From contig NZ_CP026539.1 of NCBI RefSeq assembly GCF_004135975.1, positions 1 through 64,000 of the forward strand: a stretch of DNA of 64,000 nucleotides, read 5' to 3'. The translations under genes were made by a program, and so were the position numbers. A model generated the notes under the pieces. The model did not search any database and had not been told where the DNA came from. It saw only the letters and a program-made list of their open reading frames with translations. This document shows positions 56,245-64,000 of the stretch, piece after piece (position 1 is the first letter of the stretch; each line of letters starts with the position of its first letter). The DNA comes from Solidesulfovibrio carbinolicus (GTDB taxonomy: Bacteria > Desulfobacterota > Desulfovibrionia > Desulfovibrionales > Desulfovibrionaceae).

Positions 56245-56561
56245 TTCCTCGACCTCCCTCGGGCTAAAGGGCGGTTTTGCTCCAGCCGGGCGATCTTTTC
56301 GCGAAGCAGCTCGTTTTCCATGGCCTGCTCGCCGATCTTCTCCCGGAGTCGGCCGACTTCAATGGATTCCCGTGCTGGCTGCGGCTTGAGACCCGATTCC
56401 CCGGCCTCCAGGAAGGTGTCGCGCCACTGGGACAACGTCGCGGCGGTCACCCCCAACTCCCGGCTCACCAAGTCAATGTCCTCGCCTCGAAGCAGCCGGA
56501 GCACGGCCTGGGTCTTATGACGCGCCCAAAATCGCTTGGGCGCTCCTTCCTCTCTCTGCAT
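56241..56561 (-). CDS. IS3-family OrfA
   Basis: 106 aa from the ATG at 56561 (GGGAGG ribosome-binding site). HTH KTQAVLRLLRGEDIDLVSRE, LGVTAATLSQWRDTFLEAGE, then a leucine-zipper-like IGEQAMENELLREKIARLEQ. It binds the element ends. Confidence 0.92.
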   Translation of the reverse strand: MQREEGAPKRFWARHKTQAVLRLLRGEDIDLVSRELGVTAATLSQWRDTFLEAGESGLKPQPARESIEVGRLREKIGEQAMENELLREKIARLEQNRPLARGRSRK

Positions 56562-56742
56562 ACGACACCTCCCGAGCGGCAGATTCATACCGCCAAGTTG
56601 GTGTCCAAGAAAACCCTAGGCCAATCCAAATGGAGCCATTCCGTGCTCATCTAATGGAGCCAGGGCAGCCGTAAGCGACCGGGTTTCGGACCTTCGAGAC
56701 GCCGCGTACTTTTTCCCGATTCACAAACGGGAGGAGCGCGGG

Positions 56743-57075
56743 ATGTCTAATCGGAGGTTCGAGATGTACGAGTATCGTCAAGCCCTTGTTCGGATGCGCC
56801 TTGGCGAGTCCGACAGGCAGATCGCAAAGACCGGCCTGATGGGGCGCAGAAAACTCGCCCACGTCCGTGAGACAGCCGAATCGCAAGGATGGCTCAATCC
56901 AGCGGCGTCCGTGCCCGCTGACGCGGACCTTGCTTCGTTTTTTCCTGGCCGGGCATCGAAGCAGCCATCCACTTCCAGTATCATCCCCTTCCAAGACGAC
57001 GTCCGGGACTGGGTCAAGCAGGGCGTTGCCGGCTGCACGATCCACCAAGCCCTGATTCGCAAGCACGGTTTATGA
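56743..57075 (+). pseudogene. istA: IS21-type istA 5' fragment (third copy)
   Basis: 110 codons from the ATG at 56743 (GGGAGGAG ribosome-binding site): RRFEMYEYRQALVRMRLGES, DRQIAKTGLMGRRKLAHVRE, VKQGVAGCTIHQALIRKHG. It ends at the junction with an IstB piece. Related to 48985-49389. Confidence 0.85.
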
Positions 57076-57238
57076 CCGAAAGTTCCAGTACCTGACCAGG
57101 GTGGACCTGCTCGTCATTGACGATTTCGGCCTCAAGCCGCTGTCCTTGAACCAGGATGAGGATTTTCACGACGTGGTGGCCGAGCGCTACGAACAGCACC
57201 CGACGATCATCACCAGCAATCTGGACTTTGAGGAATGG
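57070..57238 (+). pseudogene. istB: IstB internal fragment
   Basis: The plus strand reads FQYLTRVDLLVIDDFGLKPL (Walker B) and ERYEQHPTIITSNLDFEEWG (sensor region), a middle slice of IstB. It is upstream of an istA slice, the reverse of normal order, so the segment is rearranged. Confidence 0.8.
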
Positions 57239-57640
57239 GGAGTACGCCGAGGTGGTCTGGGACCAGAAGGTCGAGACCTGGCTTGGCTGCCACCGCCGGG
57301 CCTTTGAGTTCTTCGGCGGCGTCCCGGCGCGGATTGTCATCGACAACCCCAAGTGCGCCATCACCAAGGCCTGCTACCATGATCCAGAGGTACAGCGGGC
57401 CTATGCCGAGATAGCCGAGGGCTACGGCTTCCTCATCTCCCCTTGTCCGCCACGGGACCCCCAGAAAAAGGGAATCGTCGAGTCCGGGGTCAAGTACATC
57501 AAGAACAACTTCCTGCCCTTGCGTGACTTCCGAGACATCGCCGACGCCAACCGCCAGTTGCTAGAGTGGATCATGGGCACGGCCGGCAACCGTGTCCACG
57601 GCACCACCCATGAGCGGCCGCTGACGCGTTTTGCCGAGGC
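57239..57640 (+). pseudogene. istA: IstA central fragment
   Basis: Reads [40 protein letters not shown] and VKYIKNNFLPLRDFRDI, the integrase core of IS21 IstA. It joins at about 57640 to an IS66 tnpC piece. Confidence 0.8.
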
Positions 57641-58140
57641 GGAACACCGGGAAAACCGGTCGTGCTCTTTCGCTATCATCCGAGCCGGGCCGGCAACGTG
57701 GCTGCGGAAATTCTGGGCGACTTCAAAGGCTATCTGACACAGACCGACGGCTACAGCGGCTACGAGGCTCTGGGCGAACGGGAAGGTCTGCGCCACCTCG
57801 GCTGCATGGCCCATGTCCGGCGCAAATTCGTCGAGGTCGAGAAGACTGCCGGCAAGAAGGGCAAGGGCGGTACGGCCCATGCCACCCTGGACCTGATCGG
57901 CAAGCTCTACGACGTGGAGCGCCAAGCCGAAAAGCAGCAGCTCAATCCGGAGCAGATCAAGGTCCTGCGAGCCGAAAAATCCAGGCCGATCCTGGACAAG
58001 CTCAAGGCGCTGCTCGATGCCCGCGCTGCCACCACCCCGCCCAAGAGTCTGCTCGGCAAGGCCATCGGCTATGCCATCAAACAGTGGGAGCGGTTGGTCG
58101 TCTACCTGGAAGACGGCCGACTGCGTCCGGACAACAACAT
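57640..58140 (+). pseudogene. tnpC: IS66 tnpC internal fragment
   Basis: Reads VLFRYHPSRAGNVAAEILGD, DGYSGYEALGEREGLRHLGC, MAHVRRKFVEVEKTAGKKGK and ends RLRPDNNI, immediately before the catalytic Glu region. It is the plus-strand counterpart of the enzyme at 38135-39512 but clearly diverged. Confidence 0.85.
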
Positions 58141-58142
58141 CG

Positions 58143-58463
58143 GTTCAGGCGCGGTTGCCATGTCTGCTTGAGCCGACGCGAGCAGCGGCACGGGGACGAT
58201 GGTGACGAAAGACGCGACTCCACAGTCGTCCGTTGCCCCTAAACGCTTCCGCCAATAGCTCAAGGAACTCTGAGACAGACCATGCCGCCGGCAGTATGCT
58301 CCTTGGCTCAGGCCGCTCTTGTGCCAAGCCGCAATATGTTCAGACCAGTAAGCCGCCTTCTTGGAACATCCCTCTGCTGCTGATGTGGCCATGGTCGTCC
58401 TCCTGTGGGATAAACCATGACAGAAAACTCAAGCGGCGTAAGAAGGGCCTGATTGACCGGTTA
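58143..58463 (-). pseudogene. tnpA: IS66 end with tnpA 5' fragment (second lineage)
   Basis: The minus strand from the ATG at 58392: MATSAAEGCSKKAAYWSEHI, SQGAYCRRHGLSQSSLSYWR, then truncated after ATAPEPM. The terminus GTAACCGGTCAATCAGGCCC lies at 58463. It abuts the plus-strand tnpC piece, an inversion or deletion junction. Confidence 0.8.
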
Positions 58464-58692
58464 CACAGTAACTGGTATAAGGCGACTTCGTCGCCGAGGC
58501 CAGAAGCGGCGCATCAACTGGCAAGCCTTCAGTCCAATCGTCAGCCTGTGGATCCCCACGCTCAAAGTCATGCATCCTCATCCAAACCAGTGCTTTTACG
58601 CCAAACACCCGAGGCAGGAGCCTAGTGCGGTAGTTCCGCTCGCTGGGATCTGTGCGGGGGCCATCCGAAAGGGTGGTCCCTACCGCGACCTT
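58464..58692 (+). mobile_element. Group II intron 3' fragment (maturase C-terminus plus domains V/VI)
   Basis: The plus strand encodes RRGQKRRINWQAFSPIVSLW and HPHPNQCFYAKHPRQEPSAV, the typical C-terminus of bacterial group II intron reverse transcriptase/maturases. It is followed by an RNA-like 3' end: a domain V-like hairpin beginning GAGCCTAGTGCGGTAGTTCC (58618-58650) and a GAAA-capped stem GGGGCCATCC/GGGTGGTCCC (about 58656-58680) ending near CTACCGCGACC. The 5' intron domains and most of the reverse transcriptase are absent. Confidence 0.7.
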
Positions 58693-60384
58693 TCAATGAC
58701 GATTAGTTATCATTGACATGCGACCGATATCTTTGCTTTTTATAAAGCTTTGAAACGATTTTGTATCAACAACTATAAGCTCCATTAACTTTGACACCAA
58801 ACGATTGGCGTTGGCATTTGGATGATGGTCAACCCTGCTAAGTGCAAAATTTACAAGCGGTTCGTTTGTTTGTTGAAACAAATCATTTAAATCAAAGACC
58901 GTTAATTGATGAGATTTCAGTTCTTCCTCAACCTGCTTATTTATTTTGGCCGCAGAAGAAGTCCAATCATTTTGGAATATTGGCCAAATAAGCGCAATGC
59001 CTTCACATCGATGTTCATTTAACCATAATTCCATTCTTCTAAGTGCCGCACTCACGTCCTGCCATCCTGCCTTGTTCTTGTCATGTTGCGCAGCAAGATA
59101 GTCCGATGTTGTGGCGAAATGTTCTTCTATTAGTCTAAAGCTCTTGATGAATCTGTAGTATGCATAAGAACCAGCACTTGTTATTAGAATGCGATTTAAC
59201 TCTTTGTACCACATTGGTTCATCGGCTGGTGTTATTGTTAATGGGTGAGTTTCGGCGTCATTCATCACATAGTTAAGAAAAACTAGGTCTGGTTGCAATT
59301 TATCACCATCATGCAAAAGGACATCAACCTCTTCTTTGGTGTTCATTCCGCAGTGCCCTAGGTTGTAAACCTCTACGTTTGCTGTATCTCGTAGGAGTTT
59401 AGTGATCTGCCTCTCCAATAAATACCCCATGGTCTGTTGGCGCGATAATCCAGCTCCTTCAGTATATGAATCACCAATTAAAACGATACGATACGTATTG
59501 TCAGGCTTTGGAATAATAAAATCGCGGTCACGATGGCCGAAGTTGTTTAAGGGGAAATATACTCGATCAGGCCAAAAAAATTTTTCGCCTGGATTGTTAG
59601 CCCAAGACGTGTAAACAGGAAAAATGCGAGCTGTGGTTTCTATCATTACTGTTGAAACTGAAAGCATAAACCAAACATTTAGCAACACATACAAAAATTT
59701 GTTTGTTTTTGCACATGAATAACATAGATATGATAAATACATGCCAAAACCAGTCCAAAGCGTAAATAGGAATAGCATAGCGGTATAAAAAACTATCCCC
59801 CACCATGCGGACACATTGACAACATTGGAACGATATAACAACAGAACAAAAACACCAAAGAAAGGCATGAACTTTGCAAATCTGATTTTTGTTTTGACAG
59901 GGATGGACGCAGCTTGAACAGCTGGGACGACAACTAGGCCAGCAATCAATAAAAAAATGGTCGCAATTGCTATCATACTAAAGATAGTATGTGATGGAGT
60001 GTACGCCAAAACGATGCTATATTTACGACCATTCGTATTTGGGTCACTATTGTCACTGGTAGAAAATAAAAGTTCATCCCCCCAGTGCGAATACCGACCT
60101 TTCCCATCTTGAATTATATTTAAATGTATAGAATGAGGTGGCCCAAGAAGCATGTTCTCTTCATATAAGTTCACCTGCCAAATGCTATTCCATGAAAGAG
60201 GAAGGTTATCAGAGTATAGTCTATAAAATGGAATGGCTACAGACCACATGTTACGATCTACCTGAGTAAATGAATCTCGTAATATCTTTTCTTGTGGCGG
60301 CAATAAGTATCGCCAGCTAAAAATAATAATCAGAACGGCGACGACGAAAAATATTATAAATGATAGTTTTTTGGCAGAGCGCAT
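58693..60384 (-). CDS. Membrane-anchored SGNH/GDSL-type hydrolase
   Basis: 563 aa from the ATG at 60384, preceded by AGGAG; a further upstream start would lie in the spacer and IS5 end. One N-terminal helix (about 8-28), three or four further helices between about 130 and 260, then an SGNH domain: block I VLIGDSYTEGAG with the nucleophile Ser near 306, Gly and Asn marks YNLGHCGMN and FLNYVMND, and the C-terminal DHHPNAN with the Asp/His pair near 519-521. Such proteins act as esterases or acyl/acetyl-modifying enzymes on cell-surface glycans. It is AT-rich, unlike the 14-24 kb block, indicating separate origin. Confidence 0.8.
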   Translation of the reverse strand: MRSAKKLSFIIFFVVAVLIIIFSWRYLLPPQEKILRDSFTQVDRNMWSVAIPFYRLYSDNLPLSWNSIWQVNLYEENMLLGPPHSIHLNIIQDGKGRYSHWGDELLFSTSDNSDPNTNGRKYSIVLAYTPSHTIFSMIAIATIFLLIAGLVVVPAVQAASIPVKTKIRFAKFMPFFGVFVLLLYRSNVVNVSAWWGIVFYTAMLFLFTLWTGFGMYLSYLCYSCAKTNKFLYVLLNVWFMLSVSTVMIETTARIFPVYTSWANNPGEKFFWPDRVYFPLNNFGHRDRDFIIPKPDNTYRIVLIGDSYTEGAGLSRQQTMGYLLERQITKLLRDTANVEVYNLGHCGMNTKEEVDVLLHDGDKLQPDLVFLNYVMNDAETHPLTITPADEPMWYKELNRILITSAGSYAYYRFIKSFRLIEEHFATTSDYLAAQHDKNKAGWQDVSAALRRMELWLNEHRCEGIALIWPIFQNDWTSSAAKINKQVEEELKSHQLTVFDLNDLFQQTNEPLVNFALSRVDHHPNANANRLVSKLMELIVVDTKSFQSFIKSKDIGRMSMITNRH

Positions 60385-60409
60385 CTTTAAGACTCCTGGC
60401 GTCAGATAT

Positions 60410-61680
60410 GAGACCACTGCACAATTCTTTGAGGTCCCTGAATTCCGTCTTTCTGGTCTTTTTCGAGGGGAAGATCGGCAGTTAAGCGTGATTTTCCGCC
60501 GATCTCAGGCGATTTATCACCTCCTTTGGCTGCTTTCGCCGCCAAAGGAAGCACTTATCCTCAGCATGCAGCCTTTAGAACGGCTTTTTTTAGGTTGAAA
60601 GCCATGGCGTTGAGGAGAAACTCCAGCTCGACCTTGGCCCGTCCGAGATACCTCGCGCGGTGAAATCCATAGCCGCGCTTGAGGGTGCCGAAAACTCGCT
60701 CGACTTTCGCGCGGACGCTGCTGATTTGACGGTTGGCGATTTTTTCCGAAAGAGTCAGCTCCCGGTTACGAGCGGCCTTGTGCATGATGCCGTCAGCAAG
60801 GCCTCGAACCTGAAGCACATAGCGATTGAGTTGGCTGCTGTATCCCTTGTCCGCGAAAATACTCTCGCCGGCTTTCGCATCGACCTCATCCAGGACGGCG
60901 ACAAATTCTTCTGTGTCGGACCGGTTTGCCGGCGTGGCATGGCCGCCGAGGACAAAGCCGTCCCGAGTATCCGTGGCGGCGTGGATTTTGTACCTGTAAT
61001 ACGCGCGATTACCCTTGCGTAGCCAGGCTGCCTCGGCGTCATCGGAGTAGCTGATCGTCACATCCGTCCCGCCCTCGTTGTCTTCCTGGCGATCCTGCGG
61101 GAGCACGTCGAGCACCTTGAACGGCCGGCGCGCGGACGAAACGACGCTGACATCGACGATGGCTCCTTCCCGGACGAGGAGGCCACGTCGCTGCAACTGG
61201 TGGTTCAGCTTGTCCAGCAGGCGTTTTTGCACATTGCGCTCAACGAGGCTCTGGCGGAAGCGGCAGATCGTAGTGGCGTCGGGAACTTCGTCGTGATCCA
61301 GGGAGAGGCCAACGAACCGGACGAAGGAGAAGCGGTCGTACAGGGCCTCTTCCACCGCCGTGTCGCTGAGGGTGTACCAACGCTGGAGGAGCAGGATTTT
61401 GAACATGGGAAGCGGCGGATAGGCCGGATTGCCAACGGCGTTGGCCACCCGTTTGAGCGTTTTGCGCAAAAGCTTTTCCAGCGGGTTCCAGTCGATGAGG
61501 CGATCAATCTCGTCGAGAAAGCACTCTTTGCGCTTGCGACGGGCAACAACGTAGTCAGCAATGCCGGGCTTGGAAGAAGTGCGTTCGCTCATGCTCGCCT
61601 CCATCGAATTCGATGGAAAAAATATACGCTAACTATGTATTTTTACAAGACTTTATTGAAACTTACTGTGCATTGGTCTC
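60410..61680 (-). mobile_element. Complete IS5-family element (1271 bp)
   Basis: Inverted termini GAGACCACTGCACA (left) and GAGACCAATGCACA (right, reverse complement) differ at one position. The 5-bp word GATAT occurs directly outside both ends (60405-60409 and 61681-61685), a likely target duplication. It contains one intact transposase gene. Its left 190 bp recur at 11354-11545. Confidence 0.9.
60561..61592 (-). CDS. IS5-family transposase
   Basis: 343 aa from the ATG at 61592 (GGAGGCGAGC ribosome-binding site). The N-terminal DUF772-type region is DEIDRLIDWNPLEKLLRKTL, PMFKILLLQRWYTLSDTAVE; the DDE domain includes EGAIVDVSVVSSARRPFK, ESIFADKGYSSQLNRYVL, and RAKVERVFGTLKRGYGFHRA (Y-R-E-like signature region). 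Intact. Confidence 0.93.
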   Translation of the reverse strand: MSERTSSKPGIADYVVARRKRKECFLDEIDRLIDWNPLEKLLRKTLKRVANAVGNPAYPPLPMFKILLLQRWYTLSDTAVEEALYDRFSFVRFVGLSLDHDEVPDATTICRFRQSLVERNVQKRLLDKLNHQLQRRGLLVREGAIVDVSVVSSARRPFKVLDVLPQDRQEDNEGGTDVTISYSDDAEAAWLRKGNRAYYRYKIHAATDTRDGFVLGGHATPANRSDTEEFVAVLDEVDAKAGESIFADKGYSSQLNRYVLQVRGLADGIMHKAARNRELTLSEKIANRQISSVRAKVERVFGTLKRGYGFHRARYLGRAKVELEFLLNAMAFNLKKAVLKAAC

Positions 61681-61685
61681 GATAT

Positions 61686-61868
61686 ACATGTCGCGGTATT
61701 GATTTTCTATGTTCGCCACCTGCTTCGCCATGTCTCAATATGTCCAGCCCAATACGCCGCCTTTTCGGATCTATGCTCCGTTGCTGAGACTACCATGGTC
61801 GTCCCTCCTGGGGACACTCCATGCCAGAAAATTCAGGAGGCGTAAGAAGGGGGTCTTTTGACGGCTAC
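61686..61868 (-). mobile_element. tnpA: IS66 right-end fragment with tnpA 5' part (third copy)
   Basis: The terminus GTAGCCGTCAAAAGACCCCC (minus strand, from 61868) and about 30 codons of tnpA from the ATG at 61796 (MVVSATEHRSEKAAYWAGHI). A diverged relative of 8632-8835 and 48000-48099. Confidence 0.8.
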
Positions 61869-61924
61869 CCTGCTTCTTCAGTTTTTTCGCTGGCGACTTA
61901 TTACTCAGAGCGTAAAATATTTAA

Positions 61925-62090
61925 CTAAGCGGCTTTGGCATAGGCGACGTATTTCCCTTCAAAATACTTCTTCACTATGTGCGGACAACGCTGCAGACTG
62001 CGCAGGAAGCCTCTCAGCTTGCCCTTCAGCTCTGGCTTGTCTTTGGCCTTTCCATCACGAAAAATTCTACTTTTCAGAACAACCTTTTTT
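61925..62090 (-). pseudogene. IS630-family transposase C-terminal fragment
   Basis: The minus strand reads RIFRDGKAKDKPELKGKLRG, FLRSLQRCPHIVKKYFEGKY, VAYAKAA and stop at 61925-61927. It shares FRDGKAKDKPEL with the relic at 37717-37901 and supplies the true C-terminus missing there. Confidence 0.78.
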
Positions 62091-62284
62091 CGAGGGGATT
62101 ACCATCTGAACTTTTTCAATACCGCGAGCGCAAATTCAACCCCTCGCTGAAAGGTGTCTTTTACCTAACCTGAGCGATTCAGACTTCTGTCGGCACAGAA
62201 AATCTTTCCCAATACGCCGAAATATATTACAAATAGTTCCGTCGCCATGGCGCAATTGTCGTCACCCAACAGGTGGAGCTGTCC
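62091..62284. other. Upstream flank of the second IS1380 element
   Basis: No gene. It probably contains the element's left end, which I could not delimit. Confidence 0.35.
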
Positions 62285-63683
62285 ATGTCCCGGTCCAAAT
62301 TCAAAAGTTCCCGTCGCATCGATGCCGTTGAAGTCACATCCGATTGCCTGACTGGGCGGGCCGGACTCCATCTCTTTGCTCGTTATGCGCGGGATTGAGC
62401 TTTACCCGCATCTTGACCGGCTCTTTGGCTCCATGCGGAAGCATTCCAAAGGACATCCGATCATCGACCTCTTCATCCAGGTATTCTGTTTCTTCTTCGA
62501 CGGGACCAGCCGACACCTGACCCACTTCGACAGCTTGGCCAAGGACGCAGGATACGCTGCCACTATCGAGTTCGCTCCGCAGGAAATGGTGTCATCCCAT
62601 TCTGTTAAGCGGTTTTTTCAAGCGTTTTCTTGGCCTCGCATATTTCTGTTTCGCCGCCTACTTCTTCAACTTTTTCTCTGGCGGCTCAAGATGATCAAAC
62701 CGCCTGTCGTCATTTTGGGTCTCGACACTATGGTCATGGACAACGATGATGCCCCCAAGCGCCATGGCGTCAAGCCGACCTACAAAAAAGTTCTCGGTTT
62801 CCAGCCTCTTCAGATGACCTGGGGAAGGTACATCATTGATGCCGTATTCCGGGGTGGAGACAAGCATTCCAACCACGGAGACACGGCGGCAAAAATGATC
62901 CAGCATGCCGTGCACCTCATCAGAACCCGCTACGCTACGGACGTCCCCATCATCATCCGGATGGATTCAGGCTTCTGCGACCAAAAGCTCATGAAAACCA
63001 TAGAAGCGCTCGACGTTGGCTATGTCTGTGGCGGGCGCTTTCTTGCCGAAATAAAAGGGCTTATTGAATCCACGCCGCAAGAAAATTTTCAGCGCCACTT
63101 TGGCCGCTCCGACGAGGACATCTGGGAATTCTTTGAGTTCGGCGATCGGCGGGGAACCTGGAACCGCTTCCGGCGGGTGATCTTCTGGCGACCGTTCCTT
63201 GAAGAAAAACAGTTCCTTCTCCCGGGAAGCCGGCCAGGCACACTCGCGTACACCAACCTCGGTATGGGCTTCGCCGTGGACGAACAGCTCGAAAAGGCTG
63301 GACTCTCCGGCATGGTCCAGGCGGAAGGTGTTATCGCCACCTATCATGGCCGGGGTGCGGATGAACTCGTCCATCGCTCCTTTAAGGACTTTGGCTTCGA
63401 GGAGTTGCCCTTTTTGCGCTTTGCCCCGAACGCGGCCTTCTATTATTGCATGCTGGTGGCCTTTTTCCTCTTCGAAGCTTTCAAAGAGGACGTCACGACT
63501 CCAGTCGTCCCGGTAACGGCCATGCCAGTCACCCTGCGCAGAAAGCTCGTCGATGTCGCCGCCAAGATCGTCACACATGCCGGCAGGACCATCCTCAAGC
63601 TCACAGATGTGGTCATGGAGACCCTTCATTTCAAAGAACTGTGGAAGCTTTGTCTCAGCGCTCCGAAATTTGCTTGGTCCTGA
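62285..63683 (+). pseudogene. IS1380-family transposase with one frameshift
   Basis: The ATG at 62285 opens MSRSKFKSSRRIDAVEVTSD and GRAGLHLFARYARD, then a stop. The rest continues one frame over as IELYPHLDRLFGSMRKHSKG, ILGLDTMVMDNDDAPKRHGV, IIRMDSGFCDQKLMKTIEAL, YHGRGADELVHRSFKDFGFE, and ends APKFAWS. Removing one G from GGG at 62391-62393 joins the parts into about 465 aa, full family length. It is not closely similar to the copy at 4283-5611. Confidence 0.85.
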
Positions 63684-64000
63684 TCGCTGATCCGATTGCA
63701 CGCGATAGCTGACGGGAGAGTTGCGTCTTGCGCCAGCCACAAGCAGAACATTTCCCTGCAAACGACATCCCTGGACTCACATCCAACCCTCGAAATGTCG
63801 TTTTACCTCTCGTCCTCGCTGATAAGCCTCCAAAACTTCGTCAGGATGCACGGACACTGCCTCTGCAGAGCGTCAAACGATCAATTTAGGAATGACTAGA
63901 TCAATTCAGTGTTGTGGGGCACTTCAAATATTTTCTTCCGATCAATTGATTGTATTTCTATTGATTTTGAATCTTTTGCCTGCAACAGTTTGCGAAGATG
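63684..64000. other. Terminal stretch, no gene seen
   Basis: No supported coding sequence. The last 100 bases become AT-rich, and the IS1380 right end probably lies within the first part. Confidence 0.4.

Larger units (their letters stand above)
55307..56627 (-). mobile_element. Complete IS3-family element
   Basis: Inverted ends share TAGGGTTTTCTTGGACA-like sequence (left from about 55307, right to about 56627 reverse complement). It encodes overlapping orfA and orfB. Flanks on both sides contain TAATGGAGCCA/TGGAGCC units, so it seems to be inserted among IS21-type terminal repeats. Confidence 0.8.

Noticed and set aside
55411-56520. 369-aa plus-strand open frame
   Set aside because: Antisense of the IS3 orfA/orfB; DDE motifs are on the minus strand.
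1-64000. tRNA or rRNA genes
   Set aside because: No tRNA-like cloverleaf or rRNA-conserved sequence was noticed on either strand; only IS-, intron- and glycan-related sequence.

Overview
The window looks like part of a large plasmid or plasmid-derived island of a high-GC proteobacterium. A Desulfovibrionaceae-like host (Solidesulfovibrio/Desulfovibrio type) is my inference from base composition and gene style; no rRNA, tRNA or core gene fixes it. It opens with a ParA partition ATPase (41-826) followed by an unrecognised winged-helix plasmid protein (842-2155). The rest is surface-polysaccharide genes buried in an unusually dense set of insertion sequences, many of them broken or nested.

Layout. 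0-2.2 kb: partition/plasmid maintenance. 2.2-7.3 kb: two related GT4 glycosyltransferases separated by IS200 and IS1380 remnants. 7.3-13.3 kb: an ISL3 relic, a frameshifted methyltransferase-like gene, an intact IS21 element inside an IS66 fragment, IS5 and IS66 ends, and a deeply eroded IS1182 transposase. 13.3-26.7 kb: the main same-strand glycan cluster: nucleotide-sugar epimerase, GT2, a glutaminase/WbpG-type amidotransferase fusion, two asparagine-synthase-like amidotransferases, two GT4 enzymes, a polytopic membrane protein and a frameshifted DUF354 gene. 26.8-28.5 kb: an AT-rich ABC exporter pair (Wzm/Wzt type), the ATPase carrying a frameshift. 28.5-31.5 kb: IS66 and ISL3 relics. 31.7-37.7 kb: a compact AT-richer operon: DegT aminotransferase, radical SAM/SPASM enzyme, two methyltransferases, a TylF-like fragment, WbqC and a GT-B enzyme.

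37.7-49.8 kb is a nested transposon stack. A Tn3-family transposon (42122-45922) sits inside the transposase gene of a second Tn3-family transposon (39518-47083), which sits inside tnpC of an IS66 element (38082-48099). That element abuts a truncated IS21, which is itself inserted in another IS21-type istA. Both Tn3 units keep perfect 5-bp target duplications, and removing them on paper restores full-length reading frames (988 and 523 aa). 49.9-53.6 kb: a third asparagine-synthase-like gene and a third member of the GT4 family, on the minus strand and bracketed by 199-bp inverted IS21-type repeats. 53.7-58.7 kb: a mosaic of IS fragments with one complete IS3 element and the 3' end of a group II intron. 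58.7-64 kb: an AT-rich membrane SGNH hydrolase with an IS5-family element just upstream of its start, then IS66, IS630 and IS1380 remnants.

The non-mobile genes are consistent with one function: making, amidating, methylating and exporting a surface polysaccharide. The most unusual items are (i) the class II glutaminase fused to a WbpG/PseA-like sugar amidotransferase, beside two more AsnB-type enzymes; (ii) the DegT-radical SAM-methyltransferase-WbqC operon; and (iii) a 9-bp DNA repeat read in two frames inside the plasmid gene next to parA. Several genes carry one-base indels, so part of the cluster is decaying or the assembly has homopolymer errors.
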